Of a stretch of DNA of 64,000 nt, positions 46,845-58,917 are shown in pieces. Positions within the stretch are counted from its first letter, which is position 1; every line of letters starts with the position of its first letter. Source of the DNA: Halicephalobus mephisto (Eukaryota > Nematoda > Chromadorea > Rhabditida > Panagrolaimidae). The stretch is from positions 23,023 to 87,022 of the forward strand of contig SWDT01000051.1 of the NCBI GenBank assembly GCA_009193035.1. Direction: 5' to 3'. The position numbers and the translations under genes were made by a program. The notes under the pieces are model-generated. The model made no database searches. It was not told the origin of the DNA and saw only the letters and a list, made by a program, of their open reading frames with translations.

Positions 46845-47160
46845 TTTGCATTAAAAACATTTTGCCAAAAAAATTTTTGGCATTAAAAACATTTCGCCAA
46901 GAAAATTAATTTTAAAAAAATTTTTGGCATTGAGAACATTTCGCTAAAAAAGTTTAATTTTTTTAGGATTTTTGGCATTGAGAACTTTTCGCCAAAAAAG
47001 TTTAATTTTTTTTAGGATTTTTGGCATTAAGAACATTTCGCCAAAAAAAGTTTAATTTTTTTAGGATTTTTGGCATTGAGAACATTTTGCAAAAAAATTA
47101 ATTTTAAAAAAATTTTTTGGCATTAAAAACATTTCGTCAAAAATAATTGAATTTTTTCAA
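46845..47160. repeat. ~55-bp tandem repeat, five to six copies
   Basis: GGCATTGAGAACATTTCGCC followed by an A/T tract repeats. The words TTGGCATT and TTTCGCC recur in decayed form to about 48290. Confidence 0.85.
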
Positions 47161-47384
47161 TTTTTATTTTTTATTTTGGAATTAGTTATTTTGACAAAGA
47201 AAATTAAATTTTTTGTTAAGAATTTTTAACTTTGGCATTTAGACTACTTTGTCAAAAAAATTAAAATTTGTTTAAAATTTTTATTTTTAATTTTGGCATT
47301 TAGACTACTTTAGAAAAAAAATTTAAATCTTTAAAAAAAGTTAATTTAAAATTTTCGTCGTTGAAGTCATTTTAAAAAATAAAA

Positions 47385-47640
47385 ATATTAAAAAAATTAA
47401 ATTTTTTTGAGAAATTTATTTTTAATTTTTATTATTAAAGTTATTTTAAAAAATTATTTTTTTTTGATATTTTTATTTTTTAAATTATATTTTTAATTTT
47501 TATCATTAAAGTTATTTTAAAAAATTATTTTTTTTTGATATTTTTATTTTTTAAATTATATTTTTAATTTTTATCATTAAAGTTATTTTAAAAAATTATT
47601 TTTTAAACTTTTTTCATTAAAGTCATTTTTTTCTAAAAAA
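47385..47640. repeat. ~72-bp tandem repeat, three near-identical copies
   Basis: TTTATCATTAAAGTTATTTT followed by AAAAAATTATTTTTTTTTGA repeats almost without change, suggesting recent expansion. Confidence 0.85.
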
Positions 47641-48539
47641 TTAAATTTTTTAAATATTTTTATTTTCTTTAATTTTTGACATTAAAATTTTTTTTTTGAA
47701 AAACTTAAATTTTTTAAATATTTTTATTTTTTTTAATTTTTGATATTTATAAAAAAATTTAATTTTTTAAATTTGTTAAATATTTTTATTTTTTTTTTAA
47801 TTTTTGTCTTTGAAGTCATTTTGCAAAAAAAATTAAAATTCTTACTTTTAACTTTGACTTTGAGGTCACTGTCAAAACATTTTTGAAAAACATTTACTTC
47901 ATCGATGATGTTTAATTTTTGAATTTGACAACAAAGTCACTTAGAAAAATTTGAAATTTTTATAAAGTTAATTTTATTCATAATATTTAATTTTTGGTTT
48001 TTGGCATTTAGACTACTTTGCCAAAATATTTTATCAATAATTTTTTTCCAACTTTGGCATTTGAAATATTTCGCCAAAAATAAATTTTAATTCTTTTATA
48101 AATAAATTTTATTTTTTTATAAATAAATTTTATTTTTTTTAAATAAATTTCATTTTTTTTTAAATAAATTTCATTTTTTTATAAATAAATTTTTATTTTT
48201 CTTAATTTTGGCATTCAGAATATTTCCCCAAAATTTTATTTTATTTTTTTCTTAATTTTGGCGTTCGAAATATTTCGCCAAAAAATTTTTAATTTTTTAA
48301 ATTATGATTTATAATTTCTTTGAATTGAATAAATATCATTTTCTAAATAATTTTAAAATTTTTCATTGATAGGTTTATTTGTTTCATTCATGATTTTTAA
48401 TTCCTGTTGACCTCCCCAATAGGGAAATCGTTTTTCGCCAGATGGTTTACTCATCTGCCCGGCACGGTCAGGACCAATAAAGCAATTTCTTTTATAGTAG
48501 TTTTGTCTCCTTAAATGGTCATGACCAGAGTTGTAGATT

Positions 48540-48925
48540 TCGAACTTCCGAATCGATTTCGAATTAATTTGAATTTAAAAATCGAAGGTTTGAAATTCGA
48601 AAATTAAAGATTTCGAAATTATTTAATTTAATTCGAAAATCGAGAATTTCGAAATCGAATCTATTCAGTTTGATTCGAAAATTAAAGATTTCGAAATTAT
48701 TTAATTTACTTCAAAAATCGAAAAATTTAAACTTTCGTCAATTTCGAATTAATTTGAATTTAAAAATTGATTTTCAACAGAATTCGAATGGAACCATAAA
48801 GTTCGAAAATTGAGGAATCCGAATTAAAAAATTGAAAAATTTTAAAATTCGAAAATGAAAAAATTTTAAAATTCAAAAAATCGAAAAATTTTAAAATTCG
48901 AAAATCAAAAAATCGACACCTGTGG
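48540..48925. repeat. Degenerate GAAATTCGAAAAT repeats
   Basis: Irregular array of GATTTCGAA, AATTCGAAAATT and TTTCGAATTAATTTGAATTT, with self-complementary words throughout. No coding content. Confidence 0.65.
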
Positions 48926-49779
48926 TTACGACATTCCACGTATTTCCAAAAATGCAAATTCGATAGTCATTTTATTACATTTTTTAAAATTTTTAAATTC
49001 CCGCGCAAAAGACGAGAGCTATATGAGAATGGAAAAAAGGGCAAATCTGGCAATTCTTGTCAAATCGACTCTCTGTTTTTTGCATAATTTCTGAAAATTA
49101 AAAAAAAAAGTAATTTCCAATTTTTTTATAAAATTAAAATTAAAAAAAACAATTTTCAATGTTTTTTTGTAAAATTAAAATAATTTTCAATTTTTTTCAT
49201 AAAATTTAAAAAAAAACAGTTTTCAATTTTCTTTGTAAAATTAAAATTTTTAAATTTCTTACAAAAAATTTATAAAAATAAAAAAAATAATTTTTGAATT
49301 TTGTTCTAAAATTGATTTTATTTTTTTAATTTAAATTTTTGAAATAAAAAAAATTTTTATCGAAAAAAATTAAAAATTTCAAAAAATTATAATAATATGA
49401 AAATCAAAAATAATTTTTTTAAATCCCCACGCAAAAAAGACCTATAAAAATGAAAAAAATAAAAAATCATAAAAATAAAATTTTTTTGAATTTAAATTTT
49501 TAATTTAAAAAACGTAAAAATTTTGTATTAATAAAATTGTAAAAAAATTTTTATTTTTTTATTTTTTTTAGAATTTTCGGATTTTTGCGAAAAACGGACT
49601 TTAAAAAAACGGTAAATCTGGCAAATCATTGCTAAAATCAACTCGCTTTGTTTTCACTCGCGCTTACTTCCTGGTCCTTAAAATAATCCTAAAACATTAA
49701 AATTCCGAAAATTCTTATCAAAAAAATTTTTTTCAATTTTATTCGATAAAAATTCCAACGATTTTTATTTTTTAAAAAT

Positions 49780-50235
49780 TCTGAAAATTTTTATTTTTAA
49801 AAAATTATTTTATTTTGTATAATAAAAATTCGAAATTTTTTAATTTTAATTATTTATAAAATTCTGAGAATTTTTATTTTTAAAAAATTATTTTATTTTG
49901 TATAATAAAAATTCGAAATTTTTAAAAATTTTTATTTTAAAAAATTATTTTATTTTATGTAATTATAATTCCGAAATTTTTTATTTTTAATTAATTATAA
50001 AATTTCGGAAATTTTTGTTCTTAAAAAATTATTTTATTTTGTATAATAAAAATTCGAAATTTTTTAATTTTAATTATTTATAAAAATTTCTGAAAATTTT
50101 TATTTTTAAAAAATTATTTTATTTTATGTAATTATAATTCCGAAATTTCTTTATTTTTAATTAATTATAAAATTTCGGAAATTTTTGTTTTAAAAAATTA
50201 TTTTATTTTATGTAATTATAATTCCGAAATTTCTT
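49780..50235. repeat. ~76-bp AT tandem repeat, about six copies
   Basis: AAAAAATTATTTTATTTTGT, then ATAATAAAAATTCGAAATTT and TAATTATAAAATT, repeated with two alternating variants (GTATAATAAAAATTCG and ATGTAATTATAATTCCG). Confidence 0.85.
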
Positions 50236-50924
50236 TATTTTGAAACAATTCCGTAACAACTCCCACTTTTGTTTTTTATAATACCATGGTTTGTTTTATC
50301 AGTTGGATGCAGTTTGTCCACAAAAAATGTTTTCGATGCAGTTTGAAGACTTTTCTGGATCGTCTCCTTGTACTCTGTACTTTCCGGTCGAGAGTCTGTC
50401 TGAAATGCTTATTTTTCTTTTCAATTTTATATTTAAATTTTATTTTTACTTAAAAAAACCCCAAATTTTTTTTATTTTAAAAGTTTTTAAAATTTCAAAA
50501 TTTTTATTTTTTTAAATTCAATTTTTTTTAATATTTTTATTTTTTTTTTAATTTCGAAAATTTTTATTTTTTTTTTAAATTTAATTTTTTTAATATTTTT
50601 ATTTTTAAAACTTTTTAATTTAATTTAACTTTCTTTTCAGAAATTTTGTTTTTTTAAGATTTTAAATTTTAATTTGTTTATTTTCATTTTTATTTTGAGG
50701 ATTTAAAAATTTTTTAATTTAATTTTTTTATTTTCAAAAATTTTGTTTTTTAAGAAGATTTTCATTTTGAATTTTTTTAAGTTTAATTTTATTTTGGAAA
50801 TTTTTTAATTTATTTCTAGAAATATAATTTTTTTAGATTTTGATTTTTAATTTAATTTTTATGTTTAAATTTCATTATTACCTTGAGAATCTTAGTTTTT
50901 TGAAAACTTTTTTCCAAAAAATAA

Positions 50925-51175
50925 TTTTCTAATTTTATTCAAAAAATAATTTTCTAAACTTTTTCGGAAAATAATTTTCTAAACTTTTTATCGAAAAAAT
51001 AATTTTCTAATTTTATTGAAAAAATAATTTCCTAAACTTTTTATTGAAAAAATAATTTTCCAAACTTTTTATTCAAAAAATAATTTTCTAATTTTTTTCG
51101 AAAAAATAATTTTCTGAATTTTTTACCGGAAAAATAATTTTCTAAATTTTTTATCGAAAAATAATTTTCCAAATT
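50925..51175. repeat. ~29-bp tandem repeat, nine copies
   Basis: The unit is AAAAAATAATTTTCTAAACT plus TTTTATCG, with small changes. Confidence 0.85.
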
Positions 51176-51394
51176 TCCGTCCTCGCGCGACTGGTACGAC
51201 CTCGTCATAGTTCTTTTTTCATCTTTGTTTTCTCCTGATGTTCTTGTTCGATAACCCAACCAAGTACCCCTTGTGAGGCGGGGAATGACCACCAGCATCG
51301 TTTACCCTATTGTCTTGTCCTTGTTTTCCCACTTTTTTTACGCCTTAAAAAACTCATAAATTTTTTTATTTTTAAATATTTTTATTTTTTTGCA

Positions 51395-51600
51395 AAGTGT
51401 CAGGCCGTGTCTGGTGCTGCCCCGTGCCTACCACCCCGCCTCCGGACACACGGACGAACTGGCGCGGTTAGATCGGACACACGCGCGAACCGGCGCTGGT
51501 TTGACCGGACACACAGACCCTGGTTTGGTGACGATTCGACCGGACACACCGACCCTGGTTTGATGACGATTCGACCGATGATTAAGAGAATGTGGTGGAA
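51395..51600. repeat. GC-rich degenerate ~40-bp repeat in the AT desert
   Basis: GACCGGACACACMGACCCTG then GTTTGRTGACGATTC occurs twice cleanly, with GGACACACGSRCGAACYGGC-type relatives upstream. Composition is far from the surroundings. A frame of 86 codons on the plus strand spans it but looks like a by-product of the repeat. Confidence 0.7.
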
Positions 51601-51899
51601 TAAAAACGACAAAAAATACGCCTATCTTACTCGAGATGGAACAAAGTTATACAAAAACGAGATTTGAGGCTTGAGGAAAAATAAAATACTGCATGTATTA
51701 ATTGAAAAATTTTTATTTTTTAACTTTAGGAATCAACAATCATGTCTGTCTATCGTGCCGAGACTCCTTGAATATTCGGAGAAAGTCCCCCTCATCTAGG
51801 CACGCCCCCCGGGGTTATCCAAACTCACTCATGAACTTCCTCTTTTTATTTAAATTGATAGTTTTTTATTTTATTCAAATTTTGACATCTTGATTTTAT

Positions 51900-52150
51900 T
51901 TAAATTTGTAAAGTTTAATTTTCTCTAAAATTTAAAATTTTTATTTTTTTTAAATTTAAAATTTTTAAAATTCTTATTTTTCTTAAATTTAAAATTTTTA
52001 TTTTTTTTTGAATTTAAAATTTTTATTTTTTTTTAAATTTTTGTTTTTTTTTAATTTAAAAATTTTCTATTTTCTATTTTCTATTTTTTAAAATTTAAAA
52101 TTTTTGTTTTCTTAATATTGTAATTTTTTATTTTTTAAATAATTTTTTTT
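51900..52150. repeat. AAATTTAAAATTTTTATTTT low-complexity tract
   Basis: Short-period A/T repeat; a similar tract runs at 52330-52480. No coding content. Confidence 0.6.
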
Positions 52151-53084
52151 TCTCATTATTTACCAACTGATAAATATGAAATCCCATCATCCAGAAAATT
52201 TTTCTTATTGTGTATTTTTTTGCCGGTCTGTCTGACTAAACGAACCCCCGTGATTTTCTTCATTTTTTATTATAAACCTTACTATTAAAAAATTACGAAG
52301 AAATTAAAAATTTTCTTAAACATAAAAAAGTAAAAATTTCATTCAAAAAAATTTTTTTAAAATTAAAATTAAAATTTTTATTTTTTTAAATTTAAATTTT
52401 TATTTTTTTTTTAAATTAAATTTTTATTTTTTTTTAATTTAAATTTTTATTTTTTTTAAATTTAAATTTTTTGAATTTTATTGAAAATTTGCAAAAAAAA
52501 TTAAAAAATCAAGAAATAAAAATTTTTCTAATTTTATTCCACTTTTGCATTGGTTATCCTTTTCGTTTTTCACCACATTGTTTTTTGCCCACTGACCCCG
52601 TTCTTCCGATGACTCTTGCCGACAGCCGGTTGACTTACTAAAGCTCAAGAGAGCCCTACTACACGTAGACAGTCAAGGGATCGCGCAAAATAGTTCAAAA
52701 AAGAAAAACTGACTAAATCTAGCCGTGACTATTACTACTTTAACCCCGACTATACGGTAATTTCCCCTGCGGCATTTCTTCCCTCTATGATGATATTTGA
52801 ATTTTTATTTTTTTAGATTAGTCTTAGTTACGTGATTGACATTTCAGACTAATCTGGTTACTGAGAAGATTAGTCCAAAAAAGTAAAAAATGATTTTTAG
52901 GACATTTGATCCCCTAGGACTTGCATTCCTTCGATTTCGCAAAAGTCAAATAATTTTTAGATCATTCTTTTTTTGTCACGATTGCCGTTTTAGGTTAATC
53001 CAGACACCAAAAAGGCTGATTTAAAAATGTACAAAACAAAGGGATCAAGAATCCCAAGGAAGGAACTATTATGTAGTTTAATTT

Positions 53085-53570
53085 TGTCTTTTTAAATTTA
53101 ACTTTTTTATTTTATCATGCTTAAATAGTAACCAAAAAAGTAATTTAAAAAAATAAAATCAAAGAAATGACTTTTATGTAGTTTGATTTTGTCTTTTTAA
53201 ATTTAACTTTTTTACTTTATCATGTTTAAATAGTAACCAAAAAAGTAATTTAAAAAAATAAAATCAATTTTGTGAAACTAAAAAAGTGATTTTTATATAA
53301 TTTAATTTTTACCTTTTTAAATTTATTTTTTTTGTTACTCAATTGTACTTAAATAGTAACAAAAAACTAATCTAAAAAAATAAAAAGATAAAATAAAATC
53401 AATTTTGTGAAACTAAAAAAGTGATTTTTATATAATTTCATTTTTACCTTTTTAAATTTATTTTTTTTGTTACTCAATTGTACTTAAATAGTAACAAAAA
53501 ACTAATCTAAAAAAGTAAAAAGATAAAATAAAATCAATATTATGAAACTAAAAAAGTGAATATTATAAAT
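53085..53570. repeat. ~115-bp tandem repeat, four copies in two variants
   Basis: Variants share TTTTTAAATTTA, an ACTTAAATAGTAAC or GTTTAAATAGTAAC word, and TAAAATCAATTTTGTGAAAC with AAAAAAGTGATTTTTATATA. The last two copies are nearly identical. Confidence 0.8.
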
Positions 53571-53702
53571 TTAATTTTTATTTTTTTAGATTAGTATTTT
53601 TAATATCTTAATTATCATCTGGGGATATTCTAGATTCCAAAAATACTAATCTAAAACCAAAAATTACCTTACTTTTACAAAATCAAGACTCAAATATCCC
53701 TG

Positions 53703-53872
53703 TACACAAAAAATCATAACTTTTGGTTCAGTAACGATTTCGAAATATGACAAATTTATAATTATTGCTACATTTTTTATAAATATTTGACTTTTGTGAC
53801 GAAAATTAAAAATGATAGTGACGATTTTCATTTTTTTTACTGAACTAAAAGTTACTTTTTTTTATATATGTG
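53703..53872. mobile_element. ~170-bp MITE with AACTTTTGGTTCAGTAAC-type ends
   Basis: Left end AACTTTTGGTTCAGTAACG and right end TTACTGAACTAAAAGTT are inverted copies of each other around an AT-rich core (ATATGACAAATTTATAATTA). Related sequence makes up part of the composite repeat in DGK intron 8. Confidence 0.7.
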
Positions 53873-53953
53873 GGGATCAGCTGTTCTACGATTTTTCGCG
53901 ACTATATTATGTGTTAAAAATTTCAAATTTTATTTAAATATAAATTTTCAGAA

Positions 53954-56900
53954 ATGGCCGTAGGCTGTTTTGATCCACCTACATTTCTACATTCTTCAGC
54001 TGCCTTGTCGAGTATCTGGAGCAACGACTCTGTCGATGATCAAAGGAATAATCTTGATTCATCGCTTCGTCGTCAAATGTCCAATAACGAACTTTTTTTA
54101 AATCAGAATTTTAATAATTCAACGAATTCGACAAATGGGTTCAATTTGCAACCGACTTCGTCGGGCTTCGGGGCCATCGGTCAGCCCATCCACAATGCCT
54201 CGAGTTTCGGGAGTAATCTAAGGTCATGTTGGTCCCCTATCAACACCGAAAATCAACATCAAAATTCCTGGACAAACATCAATACTTGGATAAATTCGAC
54301 CGATCAAGTAAGTTTTTTAAATCAATTAATCTTAGTTCCTGTTCTAAGCCGGAACTAGCAACCCAACATAGTGGATAAGGTCGGGGAAATATATGGTAAA
54401 GGTGCTCTTCGAAGACCGATGTTCACATCGACGATCAGACTTCTGATCCATCCCGCATCCATGGCTATGACGTCCAATAGGTCGAATACTGAAAACTAAC
54501 TTTTTTGTTCTTGTTCTAAAACATCTTGTTTGTAGTTATTTCGTAACAATTAAATCTTACAAGATGTAATTTAACAAAATTATCAATTTTTTAAAATTAT
54601 TATCTTTTAAATTTTTTTAAAATTATCAATTTCTTAAAATTATTCTTTTAAAATTTTTTTTAAATTATAAATTTTTAAAAATTATTATGTTTTAAAATTT
54701 TTTTAAAAATTATTAATTTTTTAAAAATTATTATGTTTTAAAATTTTTTTTTCGAAATTATTATTTTTTTAAAAATTATAATTATTTTTTTTTCAAATTT
54801 GACCTATTAATGTGGATCGGGATACGCCCATTATCTGTCCTTAAAATTTATCACTTTTCATTGTTCAAATTGCCCTGATTTGAAGTACTCGATCAAATTT
54901 CAAATGTTCACTTTTGGCTGTACTTGCATCAATTTTCTGAATTTTGAAATTTTTTATTTCGATTTGTCAAAAATCAATTTAAATTTAATTTATCAAATTA
55001 ATTTTTTAAAATTATGGATTAACTGGAATTTAGTTTTTTGTATTTTGCAAATATAAAAGAGACAATGGAAAAGAACAAGGGTCTAGGGTAGGTCGGTAAA
55101 AGAAACAAAAGAAAGAACAAGGGTCTAGGGTAGGTCGGTAAAAGAGACAAAAGAAAGAACAAGGGTCCGGGGTAGCTCGTCCACGTGCACGCGACGTGTG
55201 CCTGGCACGGAATGGAACCTTTCCCGCCACCCGGTCGTTTTGCTGTCTTGTCAAAAGAACCTCCCTAGAAAAAACCAATACAAAAACTAAATAGGACAAA
55301 AAAATTTTAAAAAAAATCGTCTAAAGGTCAATAAAAAATTAAATTTTTTCAGACATCCAGCAGCAGTGACGAAAGAGCCGACAGTGCTCGTTCTGGATCA
55401 GAATCCATCACTTCTTCGATGCTTCAGAATTCTCCCATCAGAAATCCATGGATTAATGATGAATCTTTTTCGGAACAAAATATAAACAGAAATAATCCAA
55501 AAAAATCGGTCTATGACACTTACAATAACGACAACGATTACAATCTTTTTCAAGATCTGATGAAATTGAATCTCGATGATTCTCGATCGAATCCTCATAG
55601 ATCCACTTTGAGCACTTCTAACAAGTCCTCCAACAGCCATCTCAACGGATATCATGGACAAGCCCCCTCCCCCGTCGGTTTCATGGACCCGTCCACGTTC
55701 TACCAAAACATGGCCCAAGGCAACAACAACCATGGTTCTTCTTTGAACCAAAATTACATGAAAACATCGAATGTTTTTTCTTCTATTGCATCTGAATCTA
55801 AAATTAATCCTACTTTCAACACTTCTAACTACTGGAATAATTCTGTTCAAAATAATTTCGCAAATTCTGCTGAAATTGAACAAAAAATACAATCGAATAT
55901 TTACCGATCTGAACCCGCTAATCCTATGTCTCTTCCGGATCAGCTTCATCAAAGAAATCTTCCTCTTTCTCCTCCTCCAGCTCGTTCTCACAAATCTTCT
56001 TCTTGTGACGAAGCCGAACTCAACTGGTATCATCAGCATCTGGAACTTCAGCAATCCATCTATGAACATGTCTATAATCTGATGATCTCTGGACAGATGC
56101 CCCTACCTAACAACTATAATCAAAGAAACACCTTTGCTAATGCTGCTGCTGGATCTGTCGGAAACATCAATCAGAACCGTTATCCCAACTATAATCGAAG
56201 GAATAACGGTCTTTCTCTCGAACTTCATCAAAAATTGGAAGAAGTCACGGAACAATATAGACAATTGGAAAAAGAACGAAAGAAAACCGAAGCTGAATTA
56301 GCTCGTCATAATCTTGGAAAAAAAATAAGTTCAGCAAATAATTTACCGATTCCAAGACTTCCTCCTGCTCCTTCTAGAATCGACAGACTCGTCGTTGATT
56401 TCTTCAGAGAACACGCAAGAGTAGTCACTTTGCTCGGAAAAATGGAACAACTGAGAAATGAATGTCTAGATTTTAAGATTCATGAAGTCATGAGAGAACT
56501 TCTGGATGGAATCAGAGGACTTCAACAAACCAGACTCAGCGAAAGATGTGCTATCCTCAACCATCTCAGAGGAGAAATCGGTGCTTACAATGAAGAAATC
56601 GGTAAGTCATACTATTACAATGTTAAAAATGAATGTTCTTACGAAATTATCTCAACATGAATTTTTGGGACTTCTTAGAACCTACAATTTTGAGATTGAT
56701 GGATCATTATTTCGTAATCAATCATATATCCTTGTTAAAATAGAAAACAAAAGTATTTTAGTAATCTTTACTAACGCAATAAAATACAGATAGCAATTAT
56801 CATCAAACTTTCAAACAATATAAATGAGGATCTCATTTATGCCCTACAGTACTCCCCGCCCCTGATACCCAGGATATCGCTTCTAGTTTCCTGTCCTAAC

Positions 56901-57673
56901 AGTAGTCTAATCATGGATAGGATTATATTAATTAATAACCAATTGTTAGGATAAAAAACAAAAATATTTTAATAATCTTTACTAACGCAATAAAATAGAG
57001 ATAGCAATTATCATAAAACTTTCAAACAATATAAATGAGGATCTCATTTATGCCCTACAGTACTCCCCGCCCCTGATATCCAGGATATCGTTTAAACTCC
57101 TCTCCTTCTAGTCTAGTTTCCTGTCCCAATAATCGTAAAAATTATATATGAATTTTTCTACGAAATGGTCCTGATGAAAATTTTTAGAAGTTTTTGGCAC
57201 CTAAAGTAGACTATATGGGAATTTTAGTTTTGGATTGTTAAATACTCTTATATGATTTCATAATCGACTTTTTGGAGCTATATTCTTCTTAACTAGGTCT
57301 AGGAACTTCTAGATTGGAACATACAGGGTACATGACCCTCTGTCCTTGGAGGTCAATAGTTATTTATCAAAACATAATTAAATGTTGAAAATATTATAAC
57401 TTTATGAAAATACGTTGTTGTATTTAATTGTAAAAATTAAAAAAATAATTTTTATCTTATTGTATTTCAGAATCGGTGAATCTTCTTCGAGCTTTGACGA
57501 GTGTTTGTCAGGCCGTCATCAGAGCCCGGGCCGCCAATTGGTGTGCTCTTGTCTGGGCCATTGGTCCTGAGAATTTCGAACAAGAACAAACCGTTAACAG
57601 AATCATCGATGTTGATTTCAATTCTGAACCTCCAGAAATCAAACTTCGTCCAATAAAAACCGAATGTGCATAA
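53954..57673 (+). CDS. MEIOC: MEIOC-like meiosis coiled-coil protein
   Basis: Three exons: 53954-54307, 55353-56601 and 57471-57673, giving 601 aa. In mammals MEIOC works with YTHDC2 to extend meiotic prophase by controlling transcripts; a role in the nematode germline is inference. The first ~400 residues are Asn/Ser-rich and low in order. A charged coiled coil ([20 protein letters not shown]) precedes the conserved C-terminal domain: [35 protein letters not shown], and in the last exon [20 protein letters not shown] then CALVWAI. These match the C-terminal MEIOC domain I know ([20 protein letters not shown] and ALWCALQ). An ATTTTCAG acceptor lies two bases before the ATG, so an upstream or spliced-leader exon is likely. 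Confidence 0.8.
54308..55352. other. MEIOC-like intron 1, with a 55040-55175 tandem repeat
   Basis: It contains AT arrays (54560-54790) and three copies of a ~48-bp repeat with AAAGAACAAGGGTCTAGGGT and AGGTCGGTAAAAGA. A short GC-rich block follows at 55170-55260. No extra exon seen. Confidence 0.6.
56743..57095. repeat. ~140-bp direct duplication in MEIOC-like intron 2
   Basis: AATCTTTACTAACGCAATAA ... AATGAGGATCTCATTT ... ACTCCCCGCCCCTGATA occurs at 56743-56885 and 56951-57095, nearly identical. Each copy includes the palindrome AAATGAGGATCTCATTT and a short GC-rich tail. Confidence 0.9.
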
Positions 57674-58030
57674 ATCTCCCTTTTAGTTCAAAAATTTTGC
57701 ATTTTTTTTTTCACCAAAAATTCACCGAAAATCTGCCTTTTTGGATTGTGTAATTATTTTTTAAAATATTTTTTCCCAAATTTGTACCTACGGTTAACCA
57801 CGGATATGGTGAGGAACACTTTTTTCACGGGTACACCCCAGTGTTCTACCGTAATAGACTAGCTTTTAAGAACTTCATGCCATCCTTCTGTAGCCAATAG
57901 TATTTTTTTAAATTTATTTCATTCCTGTGAATCCCATTTGAACCAATTTTGGTTTGCAACTCATAATGAAGTGTCTTGATGTACTCAAACCTTTAGCCTT
58001 CGCTTAGCTTCTTATATATTCAGCTTATAC
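57674..58030. other. 3' flank of the MEIOC-like gene
   Basis: No gene seen; likely contains the 3' UTR. It runs into the MITE at 58031. Confidence 0.4.
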
Positions 58031-58548
58031 ACAGCAGGGTTTAGGATTTTAGATAAATTATAAGGTTGTTTCAGAGCGACAGAGAGATACTGTAGATTGT
58101 GAAGATCTTCTTAATGAGGTCTAGAGTGTAAGTTATCAGAGAATTCTGTGTACAGTATACTTCAGAAGTTGTTGTAGAAGATATCGATTTTTTAAACAAG
58201 AAATTCGTGTTATCTGACACGGCTTCTGAAGCAGAAGGTATCCAGAATTCTCCAATAACTCATACTGTAAATCTTCTTCGAAATACCTTAGATTACCACA
58301 TTACTGTATTGTATGGTTAGGAATTTACAACAGAAAAGTCGATTTTTTTCGAAACCTGGAATTCTACAATTTCCACGACGAAAAATTTCGAATCTTCTGC
58401 CATAACTTTTGAATCATACAATATACTGACTTTTCTAATAACCTGTGGTCCTCATTCAGAAGAATCCTCCAATCTACAGTATCTCCTTATCACTCTCTCA
58501 TAACTCATCTCCTACTCAATACTTCCAAAATCCTAAATCGTACTGTAG
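58031..58548 (+). mobile_element. ~520-bp foldback MITE, copy 2 (plus)
   Basis: Outer inverted ends (GGTTTAGGATTTTAGA and TCCAAAATCCTAAATCG) and inner repeats GAGAGATACTGTAGATTG and CCAATCTACAGTATCTCC. Near-identical to 44592-45099 in reverse. No coding capacity, so movement would depend on an enzyme supplied elsewhere. Confidence 0.88.
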
Positions 58549-58917
58549 AATCTTAGTTTGGATTGATTAGTCATCTACCGTCGTATCAGAATTTTGTAAC
58601 TCAAAATTCACCAATATCAGCTAATGGTGTTGTGTATGAAGTCTCTTATTTATCTCCTGTTAGCCATTATTTGTCTTATGACAAAAATTAATTTAATGAA
58701 ATTGAGCACCTCACCGTCCGTTTTTTGATGTACTTTGTGGTGGCCTTAACCGTCATAGTGTGGAACCTTTTGGAAATGCAAAATGGGAGAAAAATGTATC
58801 ATTGTTGTATTATAGCAGACTTCATTGCATTATCCGCTGAATATTATTTGTTGTTTTCTCATTATTACTTGCAAAATGAATAAACGGTCAGGGTTAAAAT
58901 AGTTTTAAACAATGTCA
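58549..58917. other. Intergenic, nothing recognised
   Basis: Spacer between the MITE and the structured tandem array. Confidence 0.35.

Larger units (their letters stand above)
45100..53702. other. 8.6-kb gene desert of AT-rich repeats with GC islands
   Basis: I found no convincing exon here. It may be intergenic or a large 5' intron of the MEIOC-like gene. Most of it is degenerate A/T. Less AT-rich islands occur at 45600-45660, 45820-45890, 48410-48540, 51175-51320, 51395-51660 and 52550-52780; none keeps a long frame. Confidence 0.5.

Noticed and set aside
51407..51667. 86-aa ORF across the GC island
   Set aside because: Its Arg/Thr-rich composition follows from the degenerate 40-bp repeat; no other support.
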